A stretch of DNA of 64,000 nucleotides from Acidianus sp. HS-5 (GTDB lineage Archaea > Thermoproteota > Thermoprotei_A > Sulfolobales > Sulfolobaceae): contig NZ_AP025245.1 of NCBI RefSeq assembly GCF_021655615.1, positions 1,612,001 through 1,676,000 on the forward strand. The letters are read 5' to 3'. The notes beneath the pieces were generated by a model that searched no databases, was not told the origin of the DNA, and saw nothing but the letters and a program-made list of their open reading frames with translations. Made by a program: the position numbers and the translations under genes. Positions 27,253 through 37,301 of this stretch are shown here, one piece after another; positions within the stretch are counted from its first letter, which is position 1, and each line of letters begins with the position of its first letter.

Positions 27253-27902
27253 ATGTTCCTTACTCCAAGAGAACAGGAAAAACTCCTAATATCATGGGCA
27301 GCAGAGTTAGCAAGAAGAAGGAAGGCTAAAGGGTTAAAACTGAATTACGAAGAGGCAATGGCAATAATAGTTGATTACATCATGGAAAGCGCTAGAGAAG
27401 GAAAACCCATGAGCGAGATAATAAAAGAAGCACAAGAATTGCTTAAGGAAGAAGACGTAATGGAGGGAGTTCCGGATTTGCTTGATATAGTTCAAGTTGA
27501 GGCAACTTTTCCTGACGGAACTAAATTGGTTACAGTTAGGAATCCTATAAAGTCTTCATCTTCAATGAGAACCTTTGAGATAAAACCGGGAGAGATAGAA
27601 ATTCCTGAGGACAGAGAAATTGAAATTACAAACTCGGGAGATAGACCTATACAAGTAAGTTCCCACTTCCACTTATTTGAGGTAAATAAGGCTTTAAAAA
27701 TGGATAGGGAAAAGGTATTCGGTTATAGGCTAGCGATACCAGCAGGCACTGCAATAAGGTTTGAGCCAGGACAAACCAAGATTGTTAAAATAAGGAAAAT
27801 GGGAGGAAATAGGAGAGTTACGGGATTAAATGGATTAACAGAAGGCTCATTAGACCACAATAAGCAGGAAGCAATAAATAAAGCAAAGGAGAGGGGATTC
27901 AT

Positions 27903-27906
<4 letters not shown>
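27253..27906 (+). CDS. ureAB: Urease gamma-beta subunit fusion
   Basis: A 217-residue structural subunit of urease in which the gamma (UreA, residues 1 to about 100) and beta (UreB, about 110-217) chains are fused, as in several archaea and Helicobacter. UreA blocks: TPREQEKLLISWAAELARRR and VPDLLDIVQVEATFPDGTKL. UreB blocks: NSGDRPIQVSSHFHLFEVNK, GYRLAIPAGTAIRFEPGQTK and GGNRRVTGLNGLTEG. It is the first gene of the operon. Its stop overlaps the ureC GTG by four bases (27903-27906), so the subunits are translated in a coupled way. Confidence 0.95.
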
Positions 27907-29576
<1,670 letters not shown>

Positions 29577-29578
29577 AA

Positions 29579-30022
29579 ATGATGCTGGTTAGAAAAGTTG
29601 GGAATGAGAAGGATTTCAAAGCTGAGAAAGTTACTACAATTTATGCAGATAGGCAGTGCTTTGAGAGGTTGAGGTGTAAAATAATAACTGAGGACGGCAA
29701 GGAGATGATACTCAATTTGAGGGGAACAAGCTTAAACGATGGAGATATTTTTGAAACTGACGAAGGTACACTAGTTAAGATAAAGAGGAAGCCGGAGGAA
29801 GTAATAGCCTTCTCCTTAAATGACCTAATTGAGGCATTTAAGTTAGGATTTGAAATAGGTAATATGCACATGAGAGTAATGTTGAAAAACAATGAAGTGA
29901 CTATCTCTACGGAAATGGGTAAGGATTTACTATTGCAAAAATTGAGAGAGTATAAACCTTATACAAAAAGAGAAGTATTCATACCGAACCTAGAACCTAC
30001 GGTGGTGATGATAAATTTTTAA
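29579..30022 (+). CDS. ureE: Urease accessory protein UreE (nickel metallochaperone)
   Basis: About 147 residues from the ATG at 29579; upstream GTGs at 29570 and 29573 overlap the ureC end and are also possible. It is a dimeric nickel donor to the urease assembly complex. The N-terminal domain includes CEKxI-like strands (CKIITEDGKEMILNLRGTS), and the metal-binding domain has FEIGNMHMRVML with the conserved interface His. The His-rich tail of many bacterial UreE proteins is absent. It ends EPTVVMINF at a TAA inside a T5 run; see the ureF entry for the odd junction. Confidence 0.88.
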   Translation: MMLVRKVGNEKDFKAEKVTTIYADRQCFERLRCKIITEDGKEMILNLRGTSLNDGDIFETDEGTLVKIKRKPEEVIAFSLNDLIEAFKLGFEIGNMHMRVMLKNNEVTISTEMGKDLLLQKLREYKPYTKREVFIPNLEPTVVMINF

Positions 30023-30596
30023 GTTCCAATTCTTTGATAGCGCTTTCCCTGTAGGTTCATTCAATTACTCTTCAGCAATTGAGGAAGCTTATGCTAGAGG
30101 AATTAACGTAATAGATTTCATTAAGGCTGTATATAAAAACGTAATACTTAAGGGTGACTTAGTTATGGCAAAATTAGCATTTAAAGAACCGGAAAGAGCT
30201 GATAAAATGCTGTATGCTTCAAAAGTTACTAAGGAATTAAAAGAAATGACAGTTAACATGGGTAGGTCATTAGTTTGCCTAAATTTATGTGAAGACGAAT
30301 TCTTTGATAAAGTAAGGAGGGGAGAATCTCCGGGCACTTATCCTGTGGTAATGGCTAGGTTATGCAAGTGTCTAAAAATTGATGAGAAAGATTGTTTAGA
30401 AGGAATTGCGTACAGCGAATTATCTCAAATGGTTTTCTCAGCGATTAGGTTGGGTGCAATAGACTTCGTCCAAGGGCAGAAATTAATGCTAGAACTTTCT
30501 TATGAAGATTATGAAGAGTTTGAGCCTTTTAATCCTGTTCAAGATATATTATCAAAGCTTCACGAAAATAGGGAACCTAAGGTGTTCATGTCATGA
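30015..30596 (+). CDS. ureF: Urease accessory protein UreF, no canonical start codon
   Basis: UreF is a GTPase-activating/fidelity factor in the UreD-F-G complex. The conserved opening FFDSAFPVGSFNYSSAIEEA is coded from about 30030, but the frame has no ATG, GTG or TTG before the ATG at 30165 (residue 51). It opens with ATT at 30015. Deleting one T from the T5 run at 30016-30020 would join it in frame to ureE as MINFKFQFFDSAFPVG. Thus it is an ATT start, a UreE-UreF fusion made by slippage or broken by an error, or a product truncated to 143 residues. The rest (GMARLC-like core, QMVFSAIRLGAIDFVQGQKL) is intact. The stop overlaps ureG by four bases. Confidence 0.8.
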   Translation: MFKFQFFDSAFPVGSFNYSSAIEEAYARGINVIDFIKAVYKNVILKGDLVMAKLAFKEPERADKMLYASKVTKELKEMTVNMGRSLVCLNLCEDEFFDKVRRGESPGTYPVVMARLCKCLKIDEKDCLEGIAYSELSQMVFSAIRLGAIDFVQGQKLMLELSYEDYEEFEPFNPVQDILSKLHENREPKVFMS

Positions 30597-31222
30597 CCAA
30601 AATAGGAATTCTAGGACCGGTAGGTTCTGGAAAGACCAGTTTGATAGAATTTTTAGCAAAAGAGTTTACTAAAAGAGGTTTTAAAGTGGGAATAATTACC
30701 AACGACGTAGTATCAAATGCAGATGCAATGAGAGTATATGAGGATTTGGTAATTAAAGAGAAGGTAATACCTAAAGAAAACCTTGTAGGAATAGTTACTG
30801 GAGGGTGTCCACACACTGCAATAAGGGAAGACCCTTCGCTTAACTTAAGGGCTATAGATAATTTAATTAAAAAATCTGGGGAGCTAGATATAATCCTAAT
30901 AGAGAGCGGAGGAGATAACGTAATGAGTACGTTTAGCCCTCTTTTAGCTGATTATACAATTTATGTCATTGATACTTCTGCAGGTGATAAGTACCCCGGA
31001 AAAGGGGGACTTGGTATTATGGAAAGTGACCTCTTAGTAATCAATAAGATAGACTTAGCCCCTTACGTTAATGCAGATCTTAATAAAATGAAGAAGGATG
31101 CAGAAGTTGTAAGGAAAGGTAAGCCAACAGTTTTCATAAGCCTTAAGACGGGAGAAGGTACTGAGGAGTTAGTAAGAGTATTAATGGAGGATTTGAAAGT
31201 TGTTGGGCTACTTGGAAGTTAA
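30593..31222 (+). CDS. ureG: Urease accessory GTPase UreG
   Basis: A 209-residue SIMIBI-class GTPase that delivers nickel to apo-urease. P-loop GPVGSGKTS (residues 8-16), nickel-binding C-P-H motif at Cys72-His74 in GGCPHTAIRED, switch region ESGGDNVMSTF and base-specificity motif NKID in VINKIDLAPYV are all present. ATG at 30593 overlaps the ureF stop (ATGA). The family is highly conserved and length is normal. Confidence 0.95.
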   Translation: MTKIGILGPVGSGKTSLIEFLAKEFTKRGFKVGIITNDVVSNADAMRVYEDLVIKEKVIPKENLVGIVTGGCPHTAIREDPSLNLRAIDNLIKKSGELDIILIESGGDNVMSTFSPLLADYTIYVIDTSAGDKYPGKGGLGIMESDLLVINKIDLAPYVNADLNKMKKDAEVVRKGKPTVFISLKTGEGTEELVRVLMEDLKVVGLLGS

Positions 31223-31796
31223 CGGCGGAATATACAGGAAAGGAACTTTAAATGCTTATAGAATAGGTAAAACTATAATTTTAGCAAACCCTTCAGAAGT
31301 TTTGGCTCACGATGATGAGATAAATATAAAGATTTTAGCTAAAGATGACGAAGTGATAACTGACCAAGGTTATACTAAGATTCTTTCTAAAAGTTCGGTA
31401 AGGATTAACGTAGAAGTTGAGGGAAATTTTTCTTACATTCCTCACCCAATACTTTTTTATAATGAGGCTAACGCGGAAATTCGCAGTCAGTTTAAAGTTG
31501 ATAAAGAGGCTTTAATAATCGAGGCTTTTACTTTAGGTAGAGAAGGACATGGAGAAGTGTATAAAAAGGGGAAAATAAAGGCCGTGACAGAGGTATATTC
31601 TGGAGGAGAATTAATAATCTACGACGTTTTTAGGGTAAATAATGACGACTACATAAGTCCTTACATCATGGGTAATAATTCATTATTAAATATATATAAA
31701 GTGAGGGGAAAGGAATTTGACGTCGAGAGAAAAATATCCAATTCCAAAGATATTTATCTAGAGATTAAAAAGATTCTGAATTATTATTGGTGGTAA
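31200..31796 (+). CDS. ureD: Urease accessory protein UreD (UreH), short form
   Basis: A 198-residue beta-rich protein at the last position of the operon, where it completes the UreD-F-G scaffold around apo-urease. Recognisable blocks: DQGYTKILSKS, IPHPILFYNEANAEIRSQFK and FTLGREGHGEVYKKGKI (family G-R-x-x-x-G-E). Bacterial UreD has about 270 residues, so this is a reduced version, as in other Sulfolobales by expectation. The start is TTG at 31200 with GGAGG upstream, overlapping ureG by 23 bp; a second TTG follows at 31203. Confidence 0.82.
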   Translation: MLGYLEVNGGIYRKGTLNAYRIGKTIILANPSEVLAHDDEINIKILAKDDEVITDQGYTKILSKSSVRINVEVEGNFSYIPHPILFYNEANAEIRSQFKVDKEALIIEAFTLGREGHGEVYKKGKIKAVTEVYSGGELIIYDVFRVNNDDYISPYIMGNNSLLNIYKVRGKEFDVERKISNSKDIYLEIKKILNYYWW

Positions 31797-32082
31797 TTAC
31801 TCCGGCGGTATTTCTCTAAATACCATGTCTAGATCAATTCCTTGTTTTCTCCTAATATATTTTGAGATATAGAATACTGCAAAGAGGAAAGCTATAGTCC
31901 CTGCTAGTAACGCGTAACCTAATGTAGTGTTTGCTCCTAAAGCTGGGGGCTGAAATCTCTCCTACATATACGTTATATCCTGCATTCGCCCTAATCGTTA
32001 TATTAATTTCTTTAGCCTCAATATATAAGGTTAAGGAAACTAAGGAAGTTAAAGTTTTTAATCCTACCTCATAATTCTCAGC
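31797..32082 (-). pseudogene. C-terminal remnant of an APC amino acid permease
   Basis: Read on the minus strand, TSLVSLTLYIEAKEINITIR and AGYNVYVGEISAP are followed, after a one-base shift, by LGYALLAGTIAFLFAVFYIS and RKQGIDLDMVFREIPPE with a stop at 31797-31799. The last block matches the ends of the two intact permeases (NKGIDLGLVFKEIPPE at 38.9 kb, NKGIDMSLVYKEIPPD at 52.4 kb). It is a third paralogue, reduced to about 90 residues, stopping exactly at the urease operon end. Confidence 0.65.
32051..32060 (+). promoter_or_regulatory. TATA box of the class III aminotransferase gene
   Basis: AAAGTTTTTA is centred 27 bp before the ATG at 32083, the spacing for a leaderless transcript. Confidence 0.45.
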
Positions 32083-33399
32083 ATGGATAACTTGGACGGA
32101 AGTATTTTGGATGCTCCTAAAATACACGTTACTCCTCCAGGACCTAAATCTCAAGAAATATTGAAAATTCAGGAGGAAATGGAGACTTCAGCGTTAAATT
32201 ATCCTAAATATTTTAACATAGCAATAAAGGAAGGTAAAGGTTCAACGATTATTGATGCAGATGACAACGTTTACATAGACTGGTTTGCAGGAGTTGCAGT
32301 AGTTAATCTAGGTCATAGGAATCCAGAGATAGTAAATGCATTAAAGGAGCAGGTAGATAAATTCTGGCATTACATGGAAATACCTTCGGAAGTTAGAATA
32401 AATTTCTTAAAAGAGATAAGGAGTACTTTCAACTTTAACTCAAAGATTCTATTTACAACGACAGGAGCAGACGCTGTTGAGGCTGCAGTTAAGATAGCAA
32501 GGTGGAATACTGGAAAGAGGCTTATCTTGTCCTTTGATAACGCATACCACGGAATAACTGCAGGTACTTTAGGTTTTACAACATTTACTAAAAAGTTCCA
32601 ACCTTATTACGATAATAATGTAATAACAGTCCCATATCCTTACGAATATAGGTGCCCCTTCAAGGACTGTCTTAATGAGGTTTTATCCTTAGTAGATTAT
32701 GAAGTAAAGAACCACGACGTTGCAGGAATTTTAGTTGAACCCATACAAGGTGAGGGTGGTTACATTGTTCCTCCTAAAGGCTTTTTAAAGGGATTAAGGG
32801 AGATAGCTGATAAATACGACTCATTGCTAATAGTTGATGAAATACAGTCTGGAGTGGGAAGAACTGGAAAGATGTGGGCTTATGAATGGGAAGGAATTAC
32901 TCCTGACATAGTTACAGTAGCTAAAGGCATAGGCGAAGGAATACCTATTTCTTTAGTAGCTTACAGGAAAGAGCTTGATAAAATTCCTCAAGCTTTTCAC
33001 TTAGGTACTTATAGGGGGAATCCTTTAGGTTTGGCTATAGGTAAGGCTACAATAGATTTTATTAAAAAACATAATATATTAGATAGGGTAACGTCTTTAG
33101 GAGAATATGCAAGGAAGAGGTTTGAGGAAATAATGGAGGATTACAAGGGGTCATTCGACGTTAGAGGTTTGGGATTTATGATAGGAATAGAGTTTTCTGA
33201 TGAGAAAAAGAATCCAGCGAGTGAATTTACTCTAAAAATGATTAAAAACTTGCTTAAGAATGGAGTAATAATGTATAAGGCTGGGACATATAATAATGTT
33301 TTAAGGTTTATGTCTCCACTTACTATACCTAGAGAACTTCTTGACAATGGGTTAGAAATATTCGAGAAAGTGATAGAAAATAAGTTCACATCTTTTTAG
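32083..33399 (+). CDS. Class III aminotransferase (4-aminobutyrate/diamine type)
   Basis: A 438-residue PLP enzyme of the GABA/ornithine transaminase subgroup. FFTTTGADAVEAAVKIAR-like cofactor phosphate region (TTTGADAVEAAVKIARW), AYHGITAGTLGFT, VEPIQGEGGYIVPPKGF and LLIVDEIQSGVGRTGKMWA (cofactor Asp) lead to the Schiff-base lysine in TVAKGIGEGIPIS. It would move an omega-amino group from a diamine or 4-aminobutyrate to 2-oxoglutarate or pyruvate. It is convergent with the ureohydrolase gene, overlapping it by 14 bp. A guanidinobutyrate or agmatine route to urea plus an omega-amino acid would use both (inference). Confidence 0.85.
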   Translation: MDNLDGSILDAPKIHVTPPGPKSQEILKIQEEMETSALNYPKYFNIAIKEGKGSTIIDADDNVYIDWFAGVAVVNLGHRNPEIVNALKEQVDKFWHYMEIPSEVRINFLKEIRSTFNFNSKILFTTTGADAVEAAVKIARWNTGKRLILSFDNAYHGITAGTLGFTTFTKKFQPYYDNNVITVPYPYEYRCPFKDCLNEVLSLVDYEVKNHDVAGILVEPIQGEGGYIVPPKGFLKGLREIADKYDSLLIVDEIQSGVGRTGKMWAYEWEGITPDIVTVAKGIGEGIPISLVAYRKELDKIPQAFHLGTYRGNPLGLAIGKATIDFIKKHNILDRVTSLGEYARKRFEEIMEDYKGSFDVRGLGFMIGIEFSDEKKNPASEFTLKMIKNLLKNGVIMYKAGTYNNVLRFMSPLTIPRELLDNGLEIFEKVIENKFTSF

Positions 33400-34285
33400 C
33401 TAATACGCTTGCCCCTTCGTATAGGACATTTGCCGCAAGCATTGTGGTTATTTCGCTTACGTCGTAAGGTGGAGAAACTTCAACAACGTCAAAGCCTACT
33501 ATATCAAAATTAAAACTCCTCACTACTTCTAAGATTTCGAAACTAGTTAATCCCCCAACTTCCGGTGTCCCAGTTCCTGGAGCAAATGCGGGATCAACTA
33601 CGTCTATATCTATTGAAACGTAGGTCTTTCCTGATGGAAACTCTTTCTTAACTTCCTCAAGTCTATATTTTAAATCCCTTATTGTGTAGCTCTTAATTTT
33701 TAACCTCTTTGAGTCCTCAACATCTTCCCTTGAATATAATGAACCTCTAATTCCCATTTGAACTACTTCGTTTAATAATCCTTCTTCTAAGGCTCTTCTT
33801 AACCAAGTTCCGTGAGTATATTTTTTACCCCAGTAAGAGTCCCAGAAATCGTAATGAGAATCTAAGTGGACAAGGTTTATTTTACCGTATTTTTTATACA
33901 TTGCCCTTAATACTGGAAGGGTTATAGAATGGTCTCCTCCTGCAATAAAAGGAACTGTACTGTGAATTTTATTTAGATCTTCCTCTATTATTTTAAAAGT
34001 ATCATCTATATATCCGGGAATCACGTTCACGTCTCCTGCATCACACATATTAAGCGTGTCGAAAGGATATACATCTAAAAATTGGTTATAAGGTCTTAAA
34101 AGTCTGGATCCCTGCCTTATTCCCATAGGCCCAAATCTAGCTCCAGGCCTATAAGTAGTCGCGTCGTCAAAAGGTATTCCTAAAAATATTGCCTTAACTC
34201 CGCTTAGGTCTTCACATATTGGTAACCTTGCAAAAGTTGATACTTGAGTAAACCTTGGAGACTTGAGGGAATCCATCTGCCTCAT
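33386..34285 (-). CDS. Ureohydrolase family enzyme (agmatinase/guanidinobutyrase type)
   Basis: A 299-residue binuclear metallohydrolase that releases urea from a guanidino compound. Metal motifs: GGDHSI (His119), DSHYDFWD (Asp142, His144, Asp146; most relatives have D-A-H-x-D) and SIDIDVVDPAFAPGTGTPE. The loop TYRPGARFGPMGIRQGSR is typical of agmatinases. ATG at 34285 follows a GAGGT ribosome-binding site that overlaps the end of the aminotransferase gene, so the two are co-transcribed. Its urea product matches the urease operon 2 kb away. Agmatine, guanidinobutyrate or free guanidine are all possible substrates; metals could be Mn or Ni. Confidence 0.86.
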   Translation of the reverse strand: MRQMDSLKSPRFTQVSTFARLPICEDLSGVKAIFLGIPFDDATTYRPGARFGPMGIRQGSRLLRPYNQFLDVYPFDTLNMCDAGDVNVIPGYIDDTFKIIEEDLNKIHSTVPFIAGGDHSITLPVLRAMYKKYGKINLVHLDSHYDFWDSYWGKKYTHGTWLRRALEEGLLNEVVQMGIRGSLYSREDVEDSKRLKIKSYTIRDLKYRLEEVKKEFPSGKTYVSIDIDVVDPAFAPGTGTPEVGGLTSFEILEVVRSFNFDIVGFDVVEVSPPYDVSEITTMLAANVLYEGASVLAKKM

Positions 34286-34294
34286 TTAACCTCA

Positions 34295-35608
34295 CTAGAA
34301 GGATTCATCTATGGGCATATTAGTTTTTACCTCTTTAGCTTTCCTTATTCCCTCTTCTGCCGCCTCTAAATGCTTTCTAATATCTTCTTCAGTATGTTTA
34401 ATAGATACTGTCCATTCCTCATTAAATCCTCCCATTGGTATTACACCGTTTACTAAGGTAGTGTAGAAGTAAGTAAACCAAGGACTGAAGTCTAGGCTTA
34501 TGAACTCCTTATAATCTTTAGGCACTTTGGGACTGAAGTATACTGAACCGCTCGGTCCCCACCTATAGACGCTCAGTTCAACTCCTAGATCTTCTGCGAT
34601 CTCTATGTAACCTCTTTCAAGCATTTCGCTTAATCTGTGCATGTAATAGAACGCTGATTGTGTAAGTATTTCAGTTAAAGTAACTATTGAAGCTCTAACA
34701 GAGAGCGGATTTGCGTTAAAAGTTCCGCCGTGAGCTACTTTTCCTGGACCTAATAATTCCATTATCTCTCTCTTTCCTCCTATTACAGATAAAGGTAAAC
34801 CTCCAGCTATTGCTTTACCTAGTATTACTAAATCGGGCTTAACGTTGAAGTAACCTAAAGCTCCAGAATAGAATTTACCTCCGGTCTTCGTCTCATCAAA
34901 TATTACTAGGAATCCTCTTTCTTTAGAAAGTTCAAATACTGTCTTAAGGAATTCTTCATCTGTAGGAATCAAGCCCATGTTCATTGCTACCGGTTCCATA
35001 ATGACAGCCGCCACATCTTCTTTAGCTACTTTTTCAAAGCTTTCTATATTATTCCAATCAGTAACTATAGTATTTGCTATCACTTCCTCAGGGATTCCTA
35101 GTGATGACGGAACTTTATTCCCTGGCTTTAACGGATTTACGTTAACTAAAAGCTGATCATGACTTCCGTGGTAATGTCCTTCGAATTTTATTATCTTCTT
35201 TCGTTTTGTGTAAGCTCTAGCAAACCTTATCGCGTGCATGGTTGCTTCAGTTCCTGTGGAAGAAAACCTAACCATATCTAGATTGTATCGTTGGGATATC
35301 GTTTTTGCAAGCTTCCCTGTTTTGTAGTATTCAAATCCTAGGATTGAACCGTCCCTTATTGCCTTTTCTGTTTCTTCTGCTATTCGCTCGTTTGCATGAC
35401 CTACTTCCAGTACTCCGAAGCCTAAGTTAAAGTCTATGTACTCGTTCCCATCAATGTCCCAAACCCTACTCCCTTTACCTTTAGTTAAATATAAGGGGTA
35501 AGGGTCGAAATACCTATAATTACTGCTTACTCCGTAAGGCATGTACTTTTTATTCTCTTCAAAGAGAACCTTAGATTTAGGTGTCTTGGCAGTGTAAAGA
35601 CTCAGCAT
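34295..35608 (-). CDS. Class III aminotransferase, glutamate-1-semialdehyde aminomutase-like
   Basis: About 437 residues from ATG 35608, which has GGTGA six bases upstream; a GTG at 35617 adds MKF. Class III PLP fold: YLTKGKGSRVWDIDGNEYID, RFSSTGTEATMHAIRFARAY (cofactor phosphate), KFEGHYHGSHD, VIMEPVAMNMG, LVIFDETKTG and Schiff-base lysine in VILGKAIAGGLPLS. These are GSA-aminomutase motifs, but genuine HemL usually sits with haem genes. Next to a ureohydrolase and a glutamine-synthetase-like gene, a catabolic diamine or amino-acid transaminase is more likely. It is the first gene of a two-gene operon with the ureohydrolase. Confidence 0.82.
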   Translation of the reverse strand: MLSLYTAKTPKSKVLFEENKKYMPYGVSSNYRYFDPYPLYLTKGKGSRVWDIDGNEYIDFNLGFGVLEVGHANERIAEETEKAIRDGSILGFEYYKTGKLAKTISQRYNLDMVRFSSTGTEATMHAIRFARAYTKRKKIIKFEGHYHGSHDQLLVNVNPLKPGNKVPSSLGIPEEVIANTIVTDWNNIESFEKVAKEDVAAVIMEPVAMNMGLIPTDEEFLKTVFELSKERGFLVIFDETKTGGKFYSGALGYFNVKPDLVILGKAIAGGLPLSVIGGKREIMELLGPGKVAHGGTFNANPLSVRASIVTLTEILTQSAFYYMHRLSEMLERGYIEIAEDLGVELSVYRWGPSGSVYFSPKVPKDYKEFISLDFSPWFTYFYTTLVNGVIPMGGFNEEWTVSIKHTEEDIRKHLEAAEEGIRKAKEVKTNMPIDESF

Positions 35609-35617
35609 AAATTTCAC

Positions 35618-35922
35618 CTACAAATAGAATTTACTGTTTAGGCTTAAGCATAAATAGAAATACGAAATAATATAAAATACTTAAATTTATCGATACGATT
35701 TTAGGCATTATTTTCGTTTCCAATTTTACCACCTAATAATCCTCTACATAAAAAGTATATAAGTATTTCCTTAAAATATATTTAAAATTACGTCATAGAT
35801 TATACATTAAAAATAATTCTTTATATCTTATAACGGGAAGCTAATAAAAAGAGTTTAAGAAAACACTCTTAAAATCTTACTTCATTTAATTATTATTAAC
35901 TGAATCTTCAATTTAATTCTTA
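35618..35922. other. Intergenic region, promoter of the aminotransferase-ureohydrolase operon
   Basis: Very AT-rich, without an open frame. It must hold the promoter of the minus-strand aminotransferase gene and the terminator of the glutamine-synthetase-like gene; no distinct regulatory repeat was seen. Confidence 0.4.
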
Positions 35923-37173
35923 CTATATGTCCCTATAAATCTTCAATTCCCAATCAGTCACTGACAATAATGAATCTTCTAGTTCCTGCCTCTTTACGCT
36001 TAAAAACTGTTCTCCGACTTTACCTAAGAGCTCCCTTAGCTTTGACGATTCAAATTGCCTTAAAGCATCCTCAAAAGTTAAAGGAACACTCTCAAATTTC
36101 TCTTCAAAGAAAACGTCCTCATTTACAGGCTCTGGAGTCCTCATCTTCATAGATATCCCGTCAAGTCCTGCGGTTATAAAAGCTAAAAGAAGGAGGTAAG
36201 GATTAACTGAAGTATCCGGTAATCTGAACTCTAACCTCTTTTCATCTTTAGATCTAATTTGAGGAATTCTAATAATTGATGATCTGTTATTATATCCATA
36301 TACAATCTTTGTTGGAACCCATGTTCCCGGTACTCTTACCTTTCTCTTGAAAGCGTTCAACCTTTTATATGAATTTATTGTAGGAGCAGAGAATAAGGTT
36401 AAAGCTTTAGCGTGGTAAAGAACTCCAGCAAGGAAGCTCATTCCTTCTTCCTCTAATGTTATATTCCTTTCTCCTTTCCATATACTAAAGTTCAAGTGAA
36501 GACCGGAGCCTGCAACTTCAGAGAATGGCTTTGGCATAAAGTTTGCTTCAAATCCATATTTTCTTGAGATTAATTTTGATATTTCCTTAAAAATAATAAA
36601 CTCGTCAGCTGTACGTAAGGGATTCTTAGGTAATAAATTAAACTCATACTGTGAAGGACCGCATTCTTTTATCGTCTTTATAACGTTAACTCCGTTAGAT
36701 TTTAGCACGTCCTTTATCTCGCCAAGCAATTTCATAACGTCGTAATATCCTTTAAATTCGTAACATGATGAGTCTCCTAAAGGTTTTCCGTCTTTTAGTA
36801 TATAAAATTCAATTTCAAAAGAAGATTTAAACTCGTAATCCGTACTGTTAAGTAACGTCTTAAGCCTCTGTCTTGGATCGTATTCCCATGCCTTTCCTTC
36901 CCTTGTGTAAAAATCCCCCAGAATGAGTGCTTGATCATCATACACAGTTAACGAATTCTTGTCTGGAAAAAGGAGTACATCCTCATATCCTTCCATTTTG
37001 GTCACTGAAAGCGTGTTCATTGTTGTGAAGTTCATCATTGCTGCAGGTATTGTAATTCCTAACTTCATTACGTCCTCAAAATCATCAGGATCTATGGCCT
37101 TGCTTCTTATTACTCCGCCGTAATCTACATAGTCTGCTCTAATAAATTTTAAATTTTTAAAAACTTCATTCAT
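35923..37173 (-). CDS. Glutamine synthetase-like ligase (possible gamma-glutamylpolyamine synthetase)
   Basis: A 416-residue member of the glutamine synthetase superfamily with N-terminal beta-grasp (KFIRADYVDYGGVIRSKAID) and catalytic domain. Seen: SFEIEFYILKDG (metal Glu), SGLHLNFSIWKGERN (H-x-N metal/substrate), VPGTWVPTKIVYGYNNRSS and EKRLEFRLPDTSVNPYLLLL (R-x-E-x-R-x-P-D). It is shorter than GlnA-I (about 470) and resembles PuuA/GlnA3-type enzymes that glutamylate putrescine or other amines. Divergent from an APC permease and near a ureohydrolase and transaminases, a role in amine breakdown is more likely than ammonia assimilation, though not proven. Confidence 0.8.
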   Translation of the reverse strand: MNEVFKNLKFIRADYVDYGGVIRSKAIDPDDFEDVMKLGITIPAAMMNFTTMNTLSVTKMEGYEDVLLFPDKNSLTVYDDQALILGDFYTREGKAWEYDPRQRLKTLLNSTDYEFKSSFEIEFYILKDGKPLGDSSCYEFKGYYDVMKLLGEIKDVLKSNGVNVIKTIKECGPSQYEFNLLPKNPLRTADEFIIFKEISKLISRKYGFEANFMPKPFSEVAGSGLHLNFSIWKGERNITLEEEGMSFLAGVLYHAKALTLFSAPTINSYKRLNAFKRKVRVPGTWVPTKIVYGYNNRSSIIRIPQIRSKDEKRLEFRLPDTSVNPYLLLLAFITAGLDGISMKMRTPEPVNEDVFFEEKFESVPLTFEDALRQFESSKLRELLGKVGEQFLSVKRQELEDSLLSVTDWELKIYRDI

Positions 37174-37227
37174 AAAAGACCTTACATATAAATAATAAAT
37201 AAAGATTTCTTTTCATACAAACCTAAA

Positions 37228-37245
37228 TTATAAAAACTTTTTACC
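37228..37245. promoter_or_regulatory. AAAAAGTTTTTA box in the divergent intergenic region
   Basis: On the minus strand this reads GGTAAAAAGTTTTTATAA, sharing the core of the boxes before ureAB and the permease at 50.9 kb. It lies midway between the glutamine-synthetase-like and permease genes and might control both. Confidence 0.35.
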
Positions 37246-37270
37246 TTTACCGATAAATATCTTTTTAATA

Positions 37271-37282
37271 CGTATAATATAT
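37271..37282 (+). promoter_or_regulatory. TATA box of the APC permease gene
   Basis: CGTATAATATAT is centred 26 bp upstream of the ATG at 37302, indicating a leaderless transcript. Confidence 0.5.
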
Positions 37283-37301
37283 TTCACATCTTGGTGTTTA
37301 A

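Noticed and set aside
30165..30596. UreF starting at ATG 30165
   Set aside because: It would drop the conserved N-terminal 50 residues including FDSAFPVGSF; homology clearly begins upstream.
34295..35608. HemL (haem biosynthesis) for the GSA-aminomutase-like gene
   Set aside because: The fold and motifs fit, but the operon partner is a ureohydrolase and no haem gene is nearby, so the specific name is not justified.
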